Part shown: positions 1-15,000 of the stretch, one piece after another
How the letters are laid out: every line of letters begins with the position of its first letter
How positions within the stretch are numbered: the stretch's first letter is position 1
Source of the DNA: Fragum whitleyi
Taxonomy: Eukaryota; Mollusca; Bivalvia; Cardiida; Cardiidae
Length of the DNA stretch: 64,000 nucleotides
Assembly: GCA_948146395.1 (NCBI GenBank)
Contig: OX411545.1
Span: 19,599,526 to 19,663,525, forward strand
Direction of reading: 5' to 3'
Program-made: the position numbers and the translations under genes
Notes under the pieces: model-generated
What the model was told of the DNA's origin: nothing
Seen by the model: only the letters and a program-made list of their open reading frames with translations
Databases searched by the model: none

Positions 1-32
1 TCTCACTGCATTAAAGATAGACAAAGTTACAA
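1..32 (+). CDS. DDX21: Possible 3' end of an upstream DDX21 exon
   Basis: Read from base 2 this gives [10 protein letters not shown], then one spare base before a GTAAAT donor at 33. That spare base fits the two-base start of the exon at 3073 and would make a Thr ahead of [10 protein letters not shown]. Helicases of this family have a helix ending in L-K just before the Q motif, so the content is plausible. The spacing is about four residues longer than in human DDX21, so the call is tentative. Confidence 0.4.
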
Positions 33-3000
33 GTAAATTCCTTCAGATGATACCTGAGGTTTTCAGTGTTTTTTCTTGTATTATAAGAATGTTAGTGATT
101 CTACACAAAAAAGTCGAAATTGAGAAATGCTTTTAGATTATAGAAAAAGTCTTCCACATTCATTTTATTCTCATAAAGACATAGGTGGGGCTCATGTTGA
201 AGATATTTCCTTGAAACCTTGCATGTGTGTTCACCATTATAAGAGATACCCAGACTATCAAGGGGCATAACTCCTTAGCGATTTTATTATCCTGGCTGTC
301 TGTTTGGTTGTCTGCAAATTCTTAGAACTAAACATTTTCATATAACTTTACCACTATTTAAGTTACATTGCAGATACACTTGATAAAAGTTCCTCTTATA
401 GATCAAGATCAAAGTCATGGTCATCTGTCAAGGTAAAATATCAAAGTTTACTTTGAAAAATTGCCCTTTTGTGAGGGCATTAGTGTTATATAAGCACATT
501 GTTGTAAGAGTTATGTCCCTTTTTATGCCTAGCCATTTTACTTGAAATTTTGGCAGTTTTCAGTGCCATGCAGCTGAGTGTTTGTACCCTAGCATAGTGT
601 TCTTTTAAGCTTACCTGAGCACTAAGTGCTCAAGTTTAGCCATTGTTATCACTCATTATTTGTCCTTTATCCTTCTTCTCCTAAACCACTGAGCCAATCA
701 CGCTGAAACTTGGCAGGGATGTGCCTTGGGTTAAAAGAATTTGATTTATTTAAAAAAAACCTTTTCTTTATTTACATATTTATACTTTTTTTTGTTGTTT
801 TTTCGGCATGGTTACTCAGGTGAGTGATTGATTCCCATGTTTGACTTTGGAGTAAAAAATATGAAAAATGAAGAATCCATTTTAAATTTTACAGGTTTAT
901 GTCTTTAGGCAAGGTATTTTAGAAAACTTATTTGCATTAAGTTAGCCATTGGGGGCCCTTTTACTAAACTACTTACGAAAAAAAAATGTAAGTCAAAATT
1001 ATAAGTCCTACCTGGTGTTTTCATTCATTGTAAGATATTCTTTGCAATAACTCATAGGAATCGTCTTTAAAAGACGATTCCAATGAGATGATGCATGGCA
1101 GAATTCCATAATTCGTTACTACTCTAGAAGCAACTTTAATTTTTGACTTTCGATAAAAATGATCTCAAGATGTTTAGTAAAACAGGCCCTGATCCCTTAG
1201 CTGAGGGTTCGTGTGCTAGCAATCTCTGTAAAACATTATTGTCAAGCCCTCTTGGGGTGAGTGAGACTAATTTGTCAGTATGACATGTTGTTGTATTAGC
1301 TTTAGTCAATTATTCTGTTAGTCTATCCCATTTTGTCCAGAGTAAATATTCTATTTTTAAAGATGGATTTCAAAATAACTTCACACAATTGTTCCCTACA
1401 ATGAGCAGATGTTCCAATTGTAAGAATTTTTTCTGTATCTCAAAAGTCAAGGTCATACAGTAGGACAAGGGCAAATTTTTGTCTGGAGGTAAACTTCTAT
1501 ATTTATGGATGGATTTCAAAATAATTGGGCACATATGTTCCTCTTAAGGTGTAGAAGTGCCATTTAGACTAGTTATGGGCTTTTGGCTATAGGTTAAATG
1601 TCAAGGTAGCATTTCAAGGTCAGACATTTGCAGGCTTGACATTTACTATCCCTGGACAACCATTCCATTTTTAGCTCCACTGGCTGAAAGCCACTGGGGC
1701 TATTGTCATGGCGTTGTGTCCGTCGTGCGTCCGTCCGTGCGTCCGTGCGTCAGGTCGTAAACTTTTTCTTTAAAAATCTTCTCCTCAGAAACTACTGGAT
1801 GGATTTCAACCAAACTTTACAGGAATGATCCTTGGGTGACCCTCTTTCAAAGTTGTTCAAGAAATTTTGATCCAATGAAAAACATGGATTTAATGGGCGT
1901 GGCTAATTTCCAAATATGGTAATAGGTGGCTTTTCTCAGAATTTAATTGATAGATATCAACCAAATTTTACATGAATGATCCTTGGGTAACCCTTTATCA
2001 GTCTACCAAAAATTATTGTGATCGGATGAAAAATATGGATTTTATGGGCAGAGGTCATTTCTCTATATGTTATATAGTGGAAACTTTGAAAATCATTTTC
2101 TCAGTATTTAACTGATAGATATCAACCAAATTTTACATGAATGATCCTTGGATGACCCTTTATCAGTCTACCTAAAATTATTGTGATCTGATGAAAAATA
2201 CGTATTTTATGGGCGGAGGTCATTTCTCTATATGTTATGTAGTGAAAACTTTGAAAATCATTTTCTCAGAATGTAAGTGATGGATATCAACCAAATTTCA
2301 CCGCAATGATCCTAGAGTGACACTTTATCAGTCTACCAAATATTTTTGCAATCAGATGAAAAATATGTATTTTATGGGCAGAGGTCATTTCTCTATATGT
2401 TATATAGTGGAATTTTGAAAATCATTTTCTCAAATTGGAACTGATGGATATCAATCAAAATTCACTGGAATGATCCCTGAGTGATTCTTTATCAGTCTGC
2501 CAAATATTTTTGCGATCAGATTAAAAATATGTATTTTATGGGTGGAGGTCATTTCTCTATATGTAATAAAAGTGGAAACTTTGAAAATCATTTCAACATA
2601 AGTAGAACACAAAATATCTAAAAATATAGTCAAAACTTAGATTTGCTATTACAAGAAATTCAAGCCTGTGGAGCGACTCAAGCCATTCATGGCTTTCTAG
2701 TTTTTTATCTATTTGATTAGATAATCCTTGAATAGTTGTACATTGGCAGGGATTATTTTGGGATGGGCTGTACTGATTTTGAGGATAAACTATTTTTTTT
2801 AGACTTTATCTGATAACAGTTTTGGATGGGCCCCATATATAATCTATTCAAATCTGATGCTTATTTTCATCTAGGATAGCTATTAAGGATTTTTGGGCCC
2901 ACCACTTTTTCCTTATGGCCCAATGCCCATTAATTTGCAGATGGCCCATCAAAATCTTAGATTTTACATGTAAATAAATAGGACATGGGCCATTGGTCCA

Positions 3001-6000
3001 TTTCAATGGCCCATCATGAAATTGATCCAAAAATATCCCTGAATCATTGTATGTACATATACCTTCTTACAGCTAATGGTATAACCAGGTTGTTTCCTGT
3101 ACAAACAAAGGCCTTCAAGTATGTTCAACTTGGGAAAGATGTGATAGTTAAAGCAAGTAAGTAAACCTCTTTCTTCAATGCTTTTCAGGTAGTCTATTGA
3201 GGATTAATGGTTTTATGGTTTAAACCTTTTTATTTTACATCAATTGGGAAACAAGTTGTTACAACTTAGATTAATCCCTCTCGATTCTGCTTCCTGGAAA
3301 ATTCACCAGTTCTCGCACCGAATGTGTGGGCCAATGAAAGAACCAAGATTGATAGTCGCTCCTGGGAATCAAACTCAGGACCTTTGGGTCAAGAGGCCTA
3401 CGCTCTACCTCTAGACCACGGACACCACTAATAGTTTTATGGTTATCATTTGTTATTTTCACCACCTTACCAGTTAAATTATCAAAAACTTCTACCCTGC
3501 TTTTGTTTCATTTCACTCTATCCGACATCATCTGCGAATTACGCAGACTGACAAGGGTCGAACTTTTTGCACTTTGCTTATTTTCCAAAACTAGATTGAT
3601 CAATCTACCTTCCTATGAAAGAATTTTGAAATACGAAATCTGGTTAACCGATGCTGGACCAAATCCTTTCTTCAAATATTCATTTGACAGAGTTCCCAGA
3701 TGGTCCCTTTTTGCATGACGGGTCACATTTGTAATTTCAATTTACTCTTTCAGGAACAGGAACAGGCAAAACTGTGAGTACTAGTAACAGGGATCCAGTC
3801 TGTAGGGAGGAATGATTATTTTAACCCTTGTCATGCTGAATTAAAATCCTCTTTCAAAAATTAACTAATTACAAAGTACTGAACGCCCTAAAATCCAAAG
3901 GTGTAGGGCATTTTTTTCTTTTTGAACAACTCTGCTTGAAAGGGGACAAACAGGTTGTGTAGATTAAGATCAGACTGCACATAGGTGCAAGCTGATCTTT
4001 GTATTTACTTCCTACTAAGGCAGGAATATTCCGGGTTCAGCACAATAAGGGTTAAGTTATATAAAAATGAAAGAGGTTAATCGTCAACCAAATCCTATGC
4101 TGCAGGTACATAATAGAATTGTCTCAGAGCACCTTTTAAATTGCTGCCCCTTTATGTGCTTTGTTTTTTTACATACAACTAACCCTAGTTCTTAAAGTAA
4201 ACTAAGCCTAAATCAACCCTGATTGTTAGACAATTTGATACAATTGGCTGACAGTTTCAAGGTCTAGTCATGGTCTCTTTAAGGAAGTGGAACCTTAATA
4301 GTTCTGCAACATTTTGGAATTATGATCTTTCACAATGTTGACCAAGGTTTCCTAATGAAAATAATTATGACACCTTTGTTAACACTGTTTCAGTTCATTA
4401 CTTCCGAAACGTTGTAGAACTAATATGGGTCCACTACCTTAAAATTATGCTTGTTATAAACCCTTGTCATGCTGAACCCGGAATATTACTGCTTTGGCAG
4501 GAGCTATAGTCAAACATCAGCCTGCAAATATGTGCAGTCTGATGTTAGTCTACACCACCTGCTTCCCATTTTCAAACCAGATTTGTCAATAGATTTAGTT
4601 TTTCAAATAAAAGTTGATCTACAGTGGGTACTTTCAGTGCTTTTTTCCCTTTGGTTTTGATGAAAATTTTTAGCCAAAATTTATTCAGCATGACAAGGGT
4701 TAATACCCAGGTAGAGATAAGATTAAACATATCAGATTCTAATCGGCATCACTCCATCTAAACTTGAGCCCTGGTTGCTGTATGTTTAACAACCCTTTCC
4801 TGTTTTACAAAATTTTGGACCTGTCCTAATTCAAAGGTTTTGCAGACGAAAATTTAAAGCGGATTAAATTTGAAAAAATAGCCATTCAGTAGGGTAGAAA
4901 ATAGTGTGGAAAAAGAAGAAATTGCTTGTCAGAAGCAATTTCTTCTTTTTTTACAATGTTTTCTCAATCATACAATCACAGGCACGTAAAAAGCAGGGAT
5001 TAATCAGCAAAGGGTTAAGGTAGTGAATGCCGCAATATAACTGAAAGATTGTCAAAAGTGGTGTAAAACCCTATTCAAACAAACAAATTAAATCATATGC
5101 ACCGTCCAAGCATCCGCACAGTGTATCCAGAGTCTTCACTGCGCTTTGTAGATAGGTGGGGTATCTAAGTATCTTTAGTCAAACATGATATCTTTTAATT
5201 GCACTATGTGAATATCTAGGCTGTTCAATGTTCATAGCACCCATAATGCAAATGGCTGGAAATGTCATGCGTCATACTCATTGGCCACGTGGTGAGCATA
5301 CTCAACTTGTAACCTGGTAATTGCGGGTTTGAGCTCCGCATGAGGTGGGTAGTTTATTTTGGCAGGACGCTTTACAGACAGGGCCCTAGTCCTCCTAGCT
5401 GTAAAAGTTCCTATCAGTGATTGGAACCCATTGCCTCTCTCTCAATGTGTAGAGCAAGAGTTGGGACCATGATTGAAATAAGAGTCATTCGACCCTTTAT
5501 TGTGTTATTCATGAGTAATAAAAAATATAAGCTTAAAAAAAGAGGGGGTAAATGGCAGTTTTAATATTCTATTTCAACTAGGCATTGTTTGGTGTCCATG
5601 GTCAAGAACTAGTTTGGTCAATTGATCAAGAGGTCCTAGGCTCATTTACTTAGAGTTTAAACCAAAGATGTTTGCTCTTTTATTGGTCATTGCAGGCATA
5701 GCAGCCTAAGTATAGGTGTAAGTAGAATCAAGAGAGATTAATATGAGTTGAAAGAATTAGTTTCCTACTCAAATAATAAGTAAATGAAATAGGATTAATC
5801 GAAGCAACAAATAAGGATGCAAATAGAATTTATAATTTGACATTAGAGTTCAATTCCAGATTGCAGCACACATCCTTTCCTTTATTTGTTCCCTTTATAT
5901 GGGCAAAAAATCATAAACCTATAAGGTGTTAGGAGCTGAAGGCTTGGAAAGGATGTAGTGGTAGTACTTGTGAGGTTAATACCAGCTCCCCACTCCAAAC

Positions 6001-9000
6001 TGGAAAGTACCTTGGACATAAGCATATTATAATTTGATGACAAAACTCAGTAAAACACTGTGTATTGTTATCAAATTTTAAAATGCCCCCTTTTATTCTT
6101 TCATTGATTTTGTTTTATGCAATGTCTTCCTCAGATGGATCGTTGATGTTTGTGATGTCAGATAAACCCTCATGCAAAATGATGCACTTTCATGGCTGCA
6201 CCAGTATTATTCCTGGGGTCTATTACATAGAATCAGTGAGGATACCCAATTGACCAGCTCCCATGGTCCTGCCTTGTGATATGACTGAAACATTGTTGAA
6301 AGTGGTGTTATACCCCATTAAAATAAACAAAATTTTAAACATCTTAATTGTTATGCTCACCGAAGGGAGAGCATATAGCCGCTGCTTCGTCTGTCCGTCC
6401 GTCCGTCCTTCCATCTGTCCGTCCGTCCCCACCTATTTCTCCATAACCCTTGGGCCAAATCAAATGAAACTTACCATGTGAACTCCCTATGATATAGTGA
6501 TGATGCATTTGTGACGGTTTTTGGATTTGAGGCCTTGTCACGGGAAAAGGGGACTTCGGGTAAAAAACAGTTTTTCCCAAATTTCTCCTAGTCTAACAGT
6601 CAGAATTTAGTGAAATTTCATATCTATGTAGCAAATCAGATGCCCTTTACTATAAACAATTTGAAATTAACCTAAAAAAAAAATTTATCATGGAAAAAGG
6701 GGGCTAAATGTTTGTTACCTTTACGTTAGCATGTTAAATAGTTATTTCGTCCGTCGTCCGTCCGTCCCCACCTATTTCTCCATAACCCTTGATATAGTGT
6801 TGATGCATCTGTGACGGTTTTTGGATTTGAGGCCTCGTCAGGGGAAAAGCGGACTTAGGGTAAAAAACAGTTTTTCCCAAGTTTCTCCTAGTCTAACAGT
6901 CAGAATTTAGTGAAATTTGATATTTGAGTAGCAAATCAGATGCCCTTTACTATAAACAATTTGAAATTAACGTAAAAAAAAATATATAATGGAAAAAGGG
7001 GGCTAAATGTTTGTTACCTTTACATAAGCATGTAAAATAGTTCTCCGTCCGTCCGTCCGTCCCCACCTATTTCTCCATAACCCTTGGACCAAATCAAATG
7101 AAACTTACCATGTGAACTTCCTATGATATAGTGTTGATGCATCTGTGGCGGTTTTTGGACTTGAGGCCTCGTCAGGGGAAAAGGGGACTTAGGGTAAAAC
7201 CAGTTTTTCCCAAGTTTCTCCTAGTCTTACAGTCAGAATTTAGTGAAATTTCATATTTGAGTAGCAAATCAGATGCCCTTTACTATAAACAATTTGAAAT
7301 TAACGTAAAAAAAAAATATCATGGAAAAAGGGGGCTAAATGTTTGTTACCTTTACGTTAGCGCGTAAATTACAGTTATTCTTTCATTTCTCCTAGTCTTA
7401 TGCTCAGAATTTGATGAAATTTCACATTTCAGTAGCAAATCAGATGCCCTTTACCATAAACTATTTGAAATTTGTGTCTAAAAATATGTCATGCAAAAAG
7501 GGGGTTTAATGTTTGTTACGTTTTTGTTTGCTGTATAAGATAACGCCTTATTTGAGTCCTTGCAATCTGACCACAGAGCATATCTCCTAAAGTATAATAG
7601 CTATCAACTTGAAACTTTATGGGTGGATAGATCTTATGGAGGAGAAGTGCAGTGCACAAGAACTACAACTCTTGCTTGCATAATTTTGGAGTTATTGCCC
7701 TTTGTTTTTTTTGATACTTAGATTATGTCTGGAGCATATCTCCTAAAGTATAACAGCTATCAACTTGAAACTTTATGGGTGGATAGATCTCATGGAGGAG
7801 AAGTGCAATACACCTGAACTACAACTCTTGCTTGCTGCATAATTTTGGAGTCATTGCCCTTTGTTATTTTTATTACTTAGATTTTATCAGAGGCAATTTT
7901 TGACAGTACAAAAGAATCTTTTATCCAATAGGCTTCAGTTTACTATCAAGCTTTCTTGGCGGGTATGTCCATGTCCAACATGGCTCTTGTTTTTGTGACA
8001 ATGCCTTACTCGGGGAGCATAATCCGTCTCTGACGGCTCTTGTTTTATCTCTATTGGTATTTGGAGCTCTTCCCTTGTTAGTGATAGTTTTTAGCTCACT
8101 TGTTCTTGTGTATATTATACAGCTTGCATTTGCCCTACCACTGGTAGAGAATCTGTTAGAAAGACAGAAAAGAAGAGGAGACTCACCTAAGGTAAGGTTT
8201 CTTCTTTCGTTTTTGTAGCGACCTTTAGCAGTGGGCTAGACTTAGTTGTTAAAATGACTGCTCAGTGTTTGTGTGTTTGTCTCTCAGTCTGTCTGTTTTT
8301 CTAATTATACCCCCCCACCTACGAAGTAGAGGGGGGTATATTGGTTTCACCATGTCTGTCTGTCTGTCCATCCATCCGTCCAATCCGTCCGTCCGTCCGT
8401 CCGTCCATCCGTAGACCTTTTCGTTTCCGGACTCTAACTCGAGAACCAAATGACCTACAATCATGAAACTTTACACAAATGTTCCTTATGACCCAAGGAA
8501 GTGCCCTATTGTTTTTGGGTCATGTAGGTCAAAGGTCAAGGTCACAGTCAGCTTTTGTTCAATTTTCGTTTCCGGACTCTAACTCGAGAACCAAGTGGCC
8601 TACAATCATGAAACTTTATACAAATGTTGCTTATGACCCAAGGAAGTGCCCTATTGTTTTTAGGTCATGTAGGTCAAAGGTCAAGGTCACAGTCAGCCTT
8701 TGTTCAATTTTCGTTTCCGGACTCTAACTCAAGAACCTAGTGGCCTACAATCATGAAACTTTATACAATGGTTGCTTATGACCCAAGGAAGTGCCCTATT
8801 GTTTTTGGGTTACATAGGTCAAAGGTCAAGGTCACAGAAATTTTTTGTTAAATTTTCACTTCCGGACTCTAACTTGAGAACCAAGTGACCTTCAAGCATG
8901 AAACTTTATGCAAATGTTGCTTATGATCCAAGGTAGTGCCCTATTGTTTTTTTGGGTCATATAGGTCAAAGGTCAAGGTCACAGTCAATTTTTGATCAAT

Positions 9001-12000
9001 TTTCATTTCTGGACTCTTAACTCAAAAACCAAGCGACCCAGAATCATGAAACTTCATGCAAATGCTACATATGACCTCAATATTAGTTACAAACACATCC
9101 TGCACTAATAGCGCTTGCATTCTGACAAAGCGCTTATGGGGGGTATTAGTCCGCTCTGCGACAGTTCTAGTTTTGTCTTGTCAAGTACTCCGACTTTTTT
9201 TGGTGGATTTCAAAATAGCTTAGCACATTTACTCTCCATCATGAGAAGATTTGCCAATTGAAAGAAATGTTCAGATAGCTTAAAGTCAAGGTCATACGTC
9301 AAATGTTGAAAATAGACTCACCCCCAGCTATGATCAGGAGTTGATTTAGTTAAGTGGTAACTTGCTGGACTCTAGTATCAGGGGTCCCTAGTTTAATCCC
9401 CCGCACCTCCAGTACTCTTGATGAGACTTTAAACCAAGGCCCTGTCTCCGTATGACCTTAGTTATTGAGTGGGACGTAGAACCTCGACTAACTATCAGAG
9501 CCATGGTAAAATTTTTGCATGCTCAACAGATTTGTCTTGTCACAACCACCTAGTACTTTTCAATCTTTGCCAATTTGCAGTACAATCCCACACTTTTTGA
9601 TGCTGCGGAAAGAAAAAAGCAAGTTTAATATTGCAGACATTGAAGAATTCTTTCCTGCATAGTCATAGAATTCTAGGTGCCTATGATTGTATACCTAAGA
9701 AAATGTTATGCTTGCAAGATTTTGACCCTTTTTTGACAAAAATTACTGCCACAAGGTTTGTTTCATATCAAATAAGCCCTACTTGTCATTGCAAACTTCA
9801 AATAAAAACATGACAGGGTTAAATCTTTAGGCTATTTATTTCATAAACTATACCTTGACATGAATGCTCACACAGGGTTAAATCTTTAGGCTATTTATTT
9901 GATAAACTATACCTTGACATAAATGCTCACACATGGTTATTCCTTCAATTTCTAACGAGCACAATTTTACAACTTAGATTTGCCTGTGCACCCACAAAGT
10001 CTGAATGGAGTCTCAACTAAGCACTCAATAGATAGTTACAAACTTATGGTCTATGATCACTGTGTGATTGTCAGGGCTGCTGGTTATCTTTTCATCACTC
10101 ACTCTTCAAATTGATGGAACTGATACATAAAGGCTTACTTCTCTTTTTTTCCAGGCCATTGTTTTAACCCCTACAAGAGAATTGGCCAATCAAGTTGAGG
10201 AACACATGAGAAGACTAAACAGAAAGATTCGAATAACTTGTGTGTTTGGGGGTGCTAATTATGGACCACAAGGTTAATTGATACTTTGAAATAACCTGTT
10301 ATCAAGGAAAGCCTGTCTGAATGACAATTGAATTGAAAACATACTCAAACTCAGATTCTCAGAAATTGTAAAATTTCTTATTCATAAAACAAGTAAAGTA
10401 TGTTATTTCAAAAGAGAATTCCTTATACCTGTTGATATAAGAAAGAATTTCTAAATTAAAAAAAAATATGTAAGGATCCTGAAGGAATCCCTTGCTTGAA
10501 ATAACAAGATCCCTCCTTATATTTTGGGATCCTCAGATGTAACCATAGCTCAGTGCAAAACAATTGTAAGTGCTTATATGGAGGGGTCAGTGCAATACTA
10601 TTGTAAGTGCCTATAAAAATATAGGCACTTACAATAGTGTTGCGCTGGCCCATCAATATGTTTATAGGCATTTACAACTGTTTCACCTTGAGCCATCAAG
10701 TCAAACCCTGATCTATGGCTAAGTGCTCTTGATGCCATGGTACAACTAAAAAACTGTTTAAAGTGGTATTCAACCCGATTTGGGAAAATATAAAAAAATT
10801 TATAAATAACAACAAAATATTTACAATTTTAGAAAATGCTATTAGAAAAGGCCTTGACATTGTTGTTGGTACTCCGGGAAGATTGAAGGATATGATGGAT
10901 AAGGGTGTGTTAAACCTTTCCGATATAGAACATGTGATCTTAGATGAAGTAGACAGAATGCTGGATATGGGATTTCAAGATATTGTTGATGAAATACTGA
11001 GGAATTGTTATCGGGAAGGTGGGTGCTAAATAATGAAGAGATATTGGACATAGAAGCTTATTTGAGGGCAGCTGGGATACTGTATCTTATGCTTATACAA
11101 GCTTTAGATGCCTCTTTTTGGTTGACCAAGGTGAAGTATACAAAATTTTGATGATTAGATTTCAAGATATTGTTGATGAAATATTTGAGAATTGTTATAA
11201 GGAGGGTAAGATCTATACATGGGAGTCGAAAAAATATACATTAAAACTTGTGTTAAGTGACCACTAAGGGGACCACCAAAAAGCAGTCGTTTATGAGGAT
11301 GGTCCCTTAATACAAAATATCATAATAAATGTGACAGTTCTTTTTGATTGCATTTATAGATTGTCGGTCAAGACTTACTTGATCCTATGGTGTTCAAACC
11401 CATTAGAATCGTCTTATTGAGACAATTCTAATGGGCTCCAAAAACATATGATTAAAATATAAACCAATTTCTTGTTAAGAATGTCAACTTTTTGAGAGAA
11501 TTTACTGTAATTGAAAGGACTTTTTCTGGTGGTTGCTTGATATAATGGTCTTTTTATAGACGTGGTCGCTCGAGCAATATAGACTGTATAGGATTATTGG
11601 AACTTTCAAAATAGAAGGTTGTTTGTTGACAGCCCCAAAAATTGTTTTTTACCAATGAGGCCCATTATAAGGCAAACATTGCAACCCCTGATCAAACGGC
11701 TTTTGAAAGAGCAGTTTGATCTAGGTCTACAAAGTTTGCTCTTACCTTTCTGTCCAAATTCTAAGATCATTGCACTATTTTCAGCACATGACCTAAATAT
11801 AAGCTAGAGCTTCAATGTATATGGTCAACATACCACTGACGCTAGAAAATGGATGTTTGTTCACAATATCTTCTAAGTATATAGGGAAAGAGTGCTTTTG
11901 TTGAAAAGAACCACCTAATTTTTAAGTTCAGTTTGCATGCTTTGTAAAAATTCTATTGAAGGGTTGCTATATATATTTCTTGTGCTTTTATAAGCCTTCT

Positions 12001-15000
12001 TACTGGTTGGGAAATATATTATTATACTGCAAAGAAAATTCTAGCATTTTCATTGGTTAATGCTGACCTGACAAACATTGATATCTTTGGCCGCTCCGGT
12101 ATAACTTCTAATGTTTCCTTAAGGCCGCTCGCCGTGAACATAGACAAAAAATTGAAACGGTAATGGTAGCCATGATTCTCTTGCTTTGCTGATAACACAA
12201 CCTGAATATTCACACTAGGATACAGTTGAAAAGCATGTCAGTTAATAATTTGCAAATAAAAAATGATATAGATATCAATAAATACCTTAAATTCTTACAA
12301 AATTGTTGAATTAAAGTGCCAAGTTTCTTGCAGGTTCAGCAAACAAATACTTTCATATCACAACAGCGCAGCGTGTAGTAGTGTGACGTCACAACTATAT
12401 ATGACGTCACTTTGTACATGTTTACTTTTCATAGGAGCACATTAAGGGATATTGGTGGTTTAAAAGAAATCGGTTTTTACCAAGCCTTAAATAGGCAAAA
12501 GACAAATTTAGCCTTAAAAATTTGAAGTATAATAAATTTGTAATACGGTTTCTTGTCTGGGTATTTGACGATTAATTTAATAAATCATCATATACCCCGG
12601 CAAGAAACCGTATAACTAATAAAGTAGTGTGACAAAAAGGATGAAAAGTATCCGCTTGTAGTTTGAATATTGTCGTATGAGCAGATGTGTTTGGTACACA
12701 ATAGAAAAAAGGGGCAACCGCTCAAGTACCTGTAATGTAAATGAGACAACATTGAATGGAGCATTTAACTCAAAAAAGGAAAAACAGGTGGTAGAGGCAA
12801 AGACTAGACTGCACATATGTGCAGGCTGATGTTTGTCTATAGCTCCTGCCAAGGCAGAAATATTCTGGGTTCAGCATGACAAGGGTTTACTTATACTTCA
12901 GCTCACAAGCCTCAGACCCTACTATTCTCAGCTACAGTACCTCCATTTGTTAGAAAGGCTGCGAGAAAATACCTTTCACCTGATGTACTATTGATTGATC
13001 TTGTTGGAGAGTCAAATGTTCAAGCTGCTACCACTGTCAAAGTAGGTTTGGAAAAAAAAATATTTTGTAGGGTCAGCTGCCCGAAGCTTTTGTTAGTGCC
13101 TATATATATTTATACCCCTACCTACGAAGTAGAGGCGGGTATATTTGTTTCACCATGTCTGTCTATCTGTCCATCCTTCTGTCCGTAGACCTTTTTGTTT
13201 CTGGACTCTAACTTAAGAACCAAGTGACCTACAATCATGAAACTTTATGCCTTTGATCAACTTTCGTTTCATGAAACGAGAATAATGTGACCTACTATCA
13301 TGAAACTTTATGCAAATGTTGCTTATGACCCAAGGAAGTGCCCTATTGATTTGGGGTCACAAAGGTCAAAGGTCATGGTCATAGTTAGCCTTTGTTCAAT
13401 TTTTTTTTCCGGACTCTAACTCGAGAACCAAGCGACCTACTATCATGAAACTTTATGCAAATGTTGCTTATGACCCAAGGAAGTGCCCTATTGATTTTGG
13501 GTCACATAGGTCAAAGGTCAAGTCACAGTCAATGTTCAATTTTCGCTCTAACTCAAGAACCAAGCAACCTAGAATCATGAAACTTCATGCAAATGCTACA
13601 TATGACCTTAATATTTGTTACAAACACATCCTGCAATTATAGCACTTGTATTTTGACAAAGTGCTTTTGGGGGGTATAAGTCTGCTCTGTGACCGTTCTA
13701 GTTATAGGCAATTATGCCTGGTTATATATTGGCAATTAATGTAGCTTTGCACTGATCTTCAATTTGTGACACACCGCATGACAGGAGACCTGATGAGAAT
13801 ACTTTGAAACAAATCAAGGGCTTATATGAAGTAAGATAGAATGATCACTTTTGATTTAGAAAAATGGCAGAAAGCCATGTTTTAATCCTTTTCAGTCTGT
13901 GCAATGCTTACAGGCTGTTTTTGCCCCTAGTGTTTATCTGATTGTCTCCAAAATCTTAGTACATAACTTTTGATTGGTGGTTGGTTTAAACCTATTTATT
14001 TAACATCGATTGGGAAACAAGTTCTTACAACTTAGACTAACCCCTCTCGATTCTGCTTCCTGGAAAATTAACCAGTACTCGCGCCGAGTGTGTGGGCCAA
14101 TGAAAGAACCAAGATCGATAGCCGCTCCAGGGAATCGATCTCAGGACCTTTGGGTCAAGAGGCCGACACTCTACCACTAAACCACGGACACCACAATATT
14201 GATTGGTAAATGATTGAGCATATTCCACATGTGAATTGTTTTTACAAGATCTTTCTGTTGGTACTAGCTTCAAGGTCATCAGTCAAGGTCAATATCATTT
14301 ATTCATCTCACAAATGTGGAAAATATATGTGACCCGTAACACAAAAAGGGACCATTCTGGAATTCTGCAAACTGAATTATTTAAAATAGATTTGATCCAG
14401 CATAGTTCAACCAGAAATCGCTTTTCAAAAATTCTTTCACTGGAAGGTAGATCGATCATTCTAGATTCAGAAAATAAGTAAGGTCCAAAAAGTTTGATCC
14501 AAGGCAGTCTGCGCAGTCCATGCAGTCTGACTAGGGTCGAGGCTTAACACACTACCCAGATGGTCCCTTTTTGCGTGACAGGTCACATATTTGTCGCATT
14601 GAAGTGCTGTTGAATACCCATTTCAATTTGGCTCTGCTTTTGTTTACAGACTTGAATTGAGGTTTGCCATTGATTTCTTAATTGTATCAAACTATTGTTT
14701 CTGTAAAGGATAAACACATCTTGTTACTTTATGTGCCTTATTAACATTTATTGCAACTATTGTTGTCGAAATTGGTACAATTGTTATTGAAATTTCCAGA
14801 AATTAAATACTTGAGTTTTTTCATATAAAAAGGTTTTAATGCTCCCCGAAAAATTTTCAGGGGAGCACATAGTCGCTGGCTTATGGGTGTGTCGGTCTGT
14901 CCAATGTCATACCTTATGAACCCTTAGCCTAATTAAATTAACTTCATATATAGTCTTCCTAGAAAATTTCCAAGACCATGTGTTTGAATTTTCTCATTTC

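Noticed and set aside
12383..12410. TGACGTCA pair as a CRE promoter
   Set aside because: The same pair occurs in a worn repeat at 36597-36628, and both lie deep in introns.
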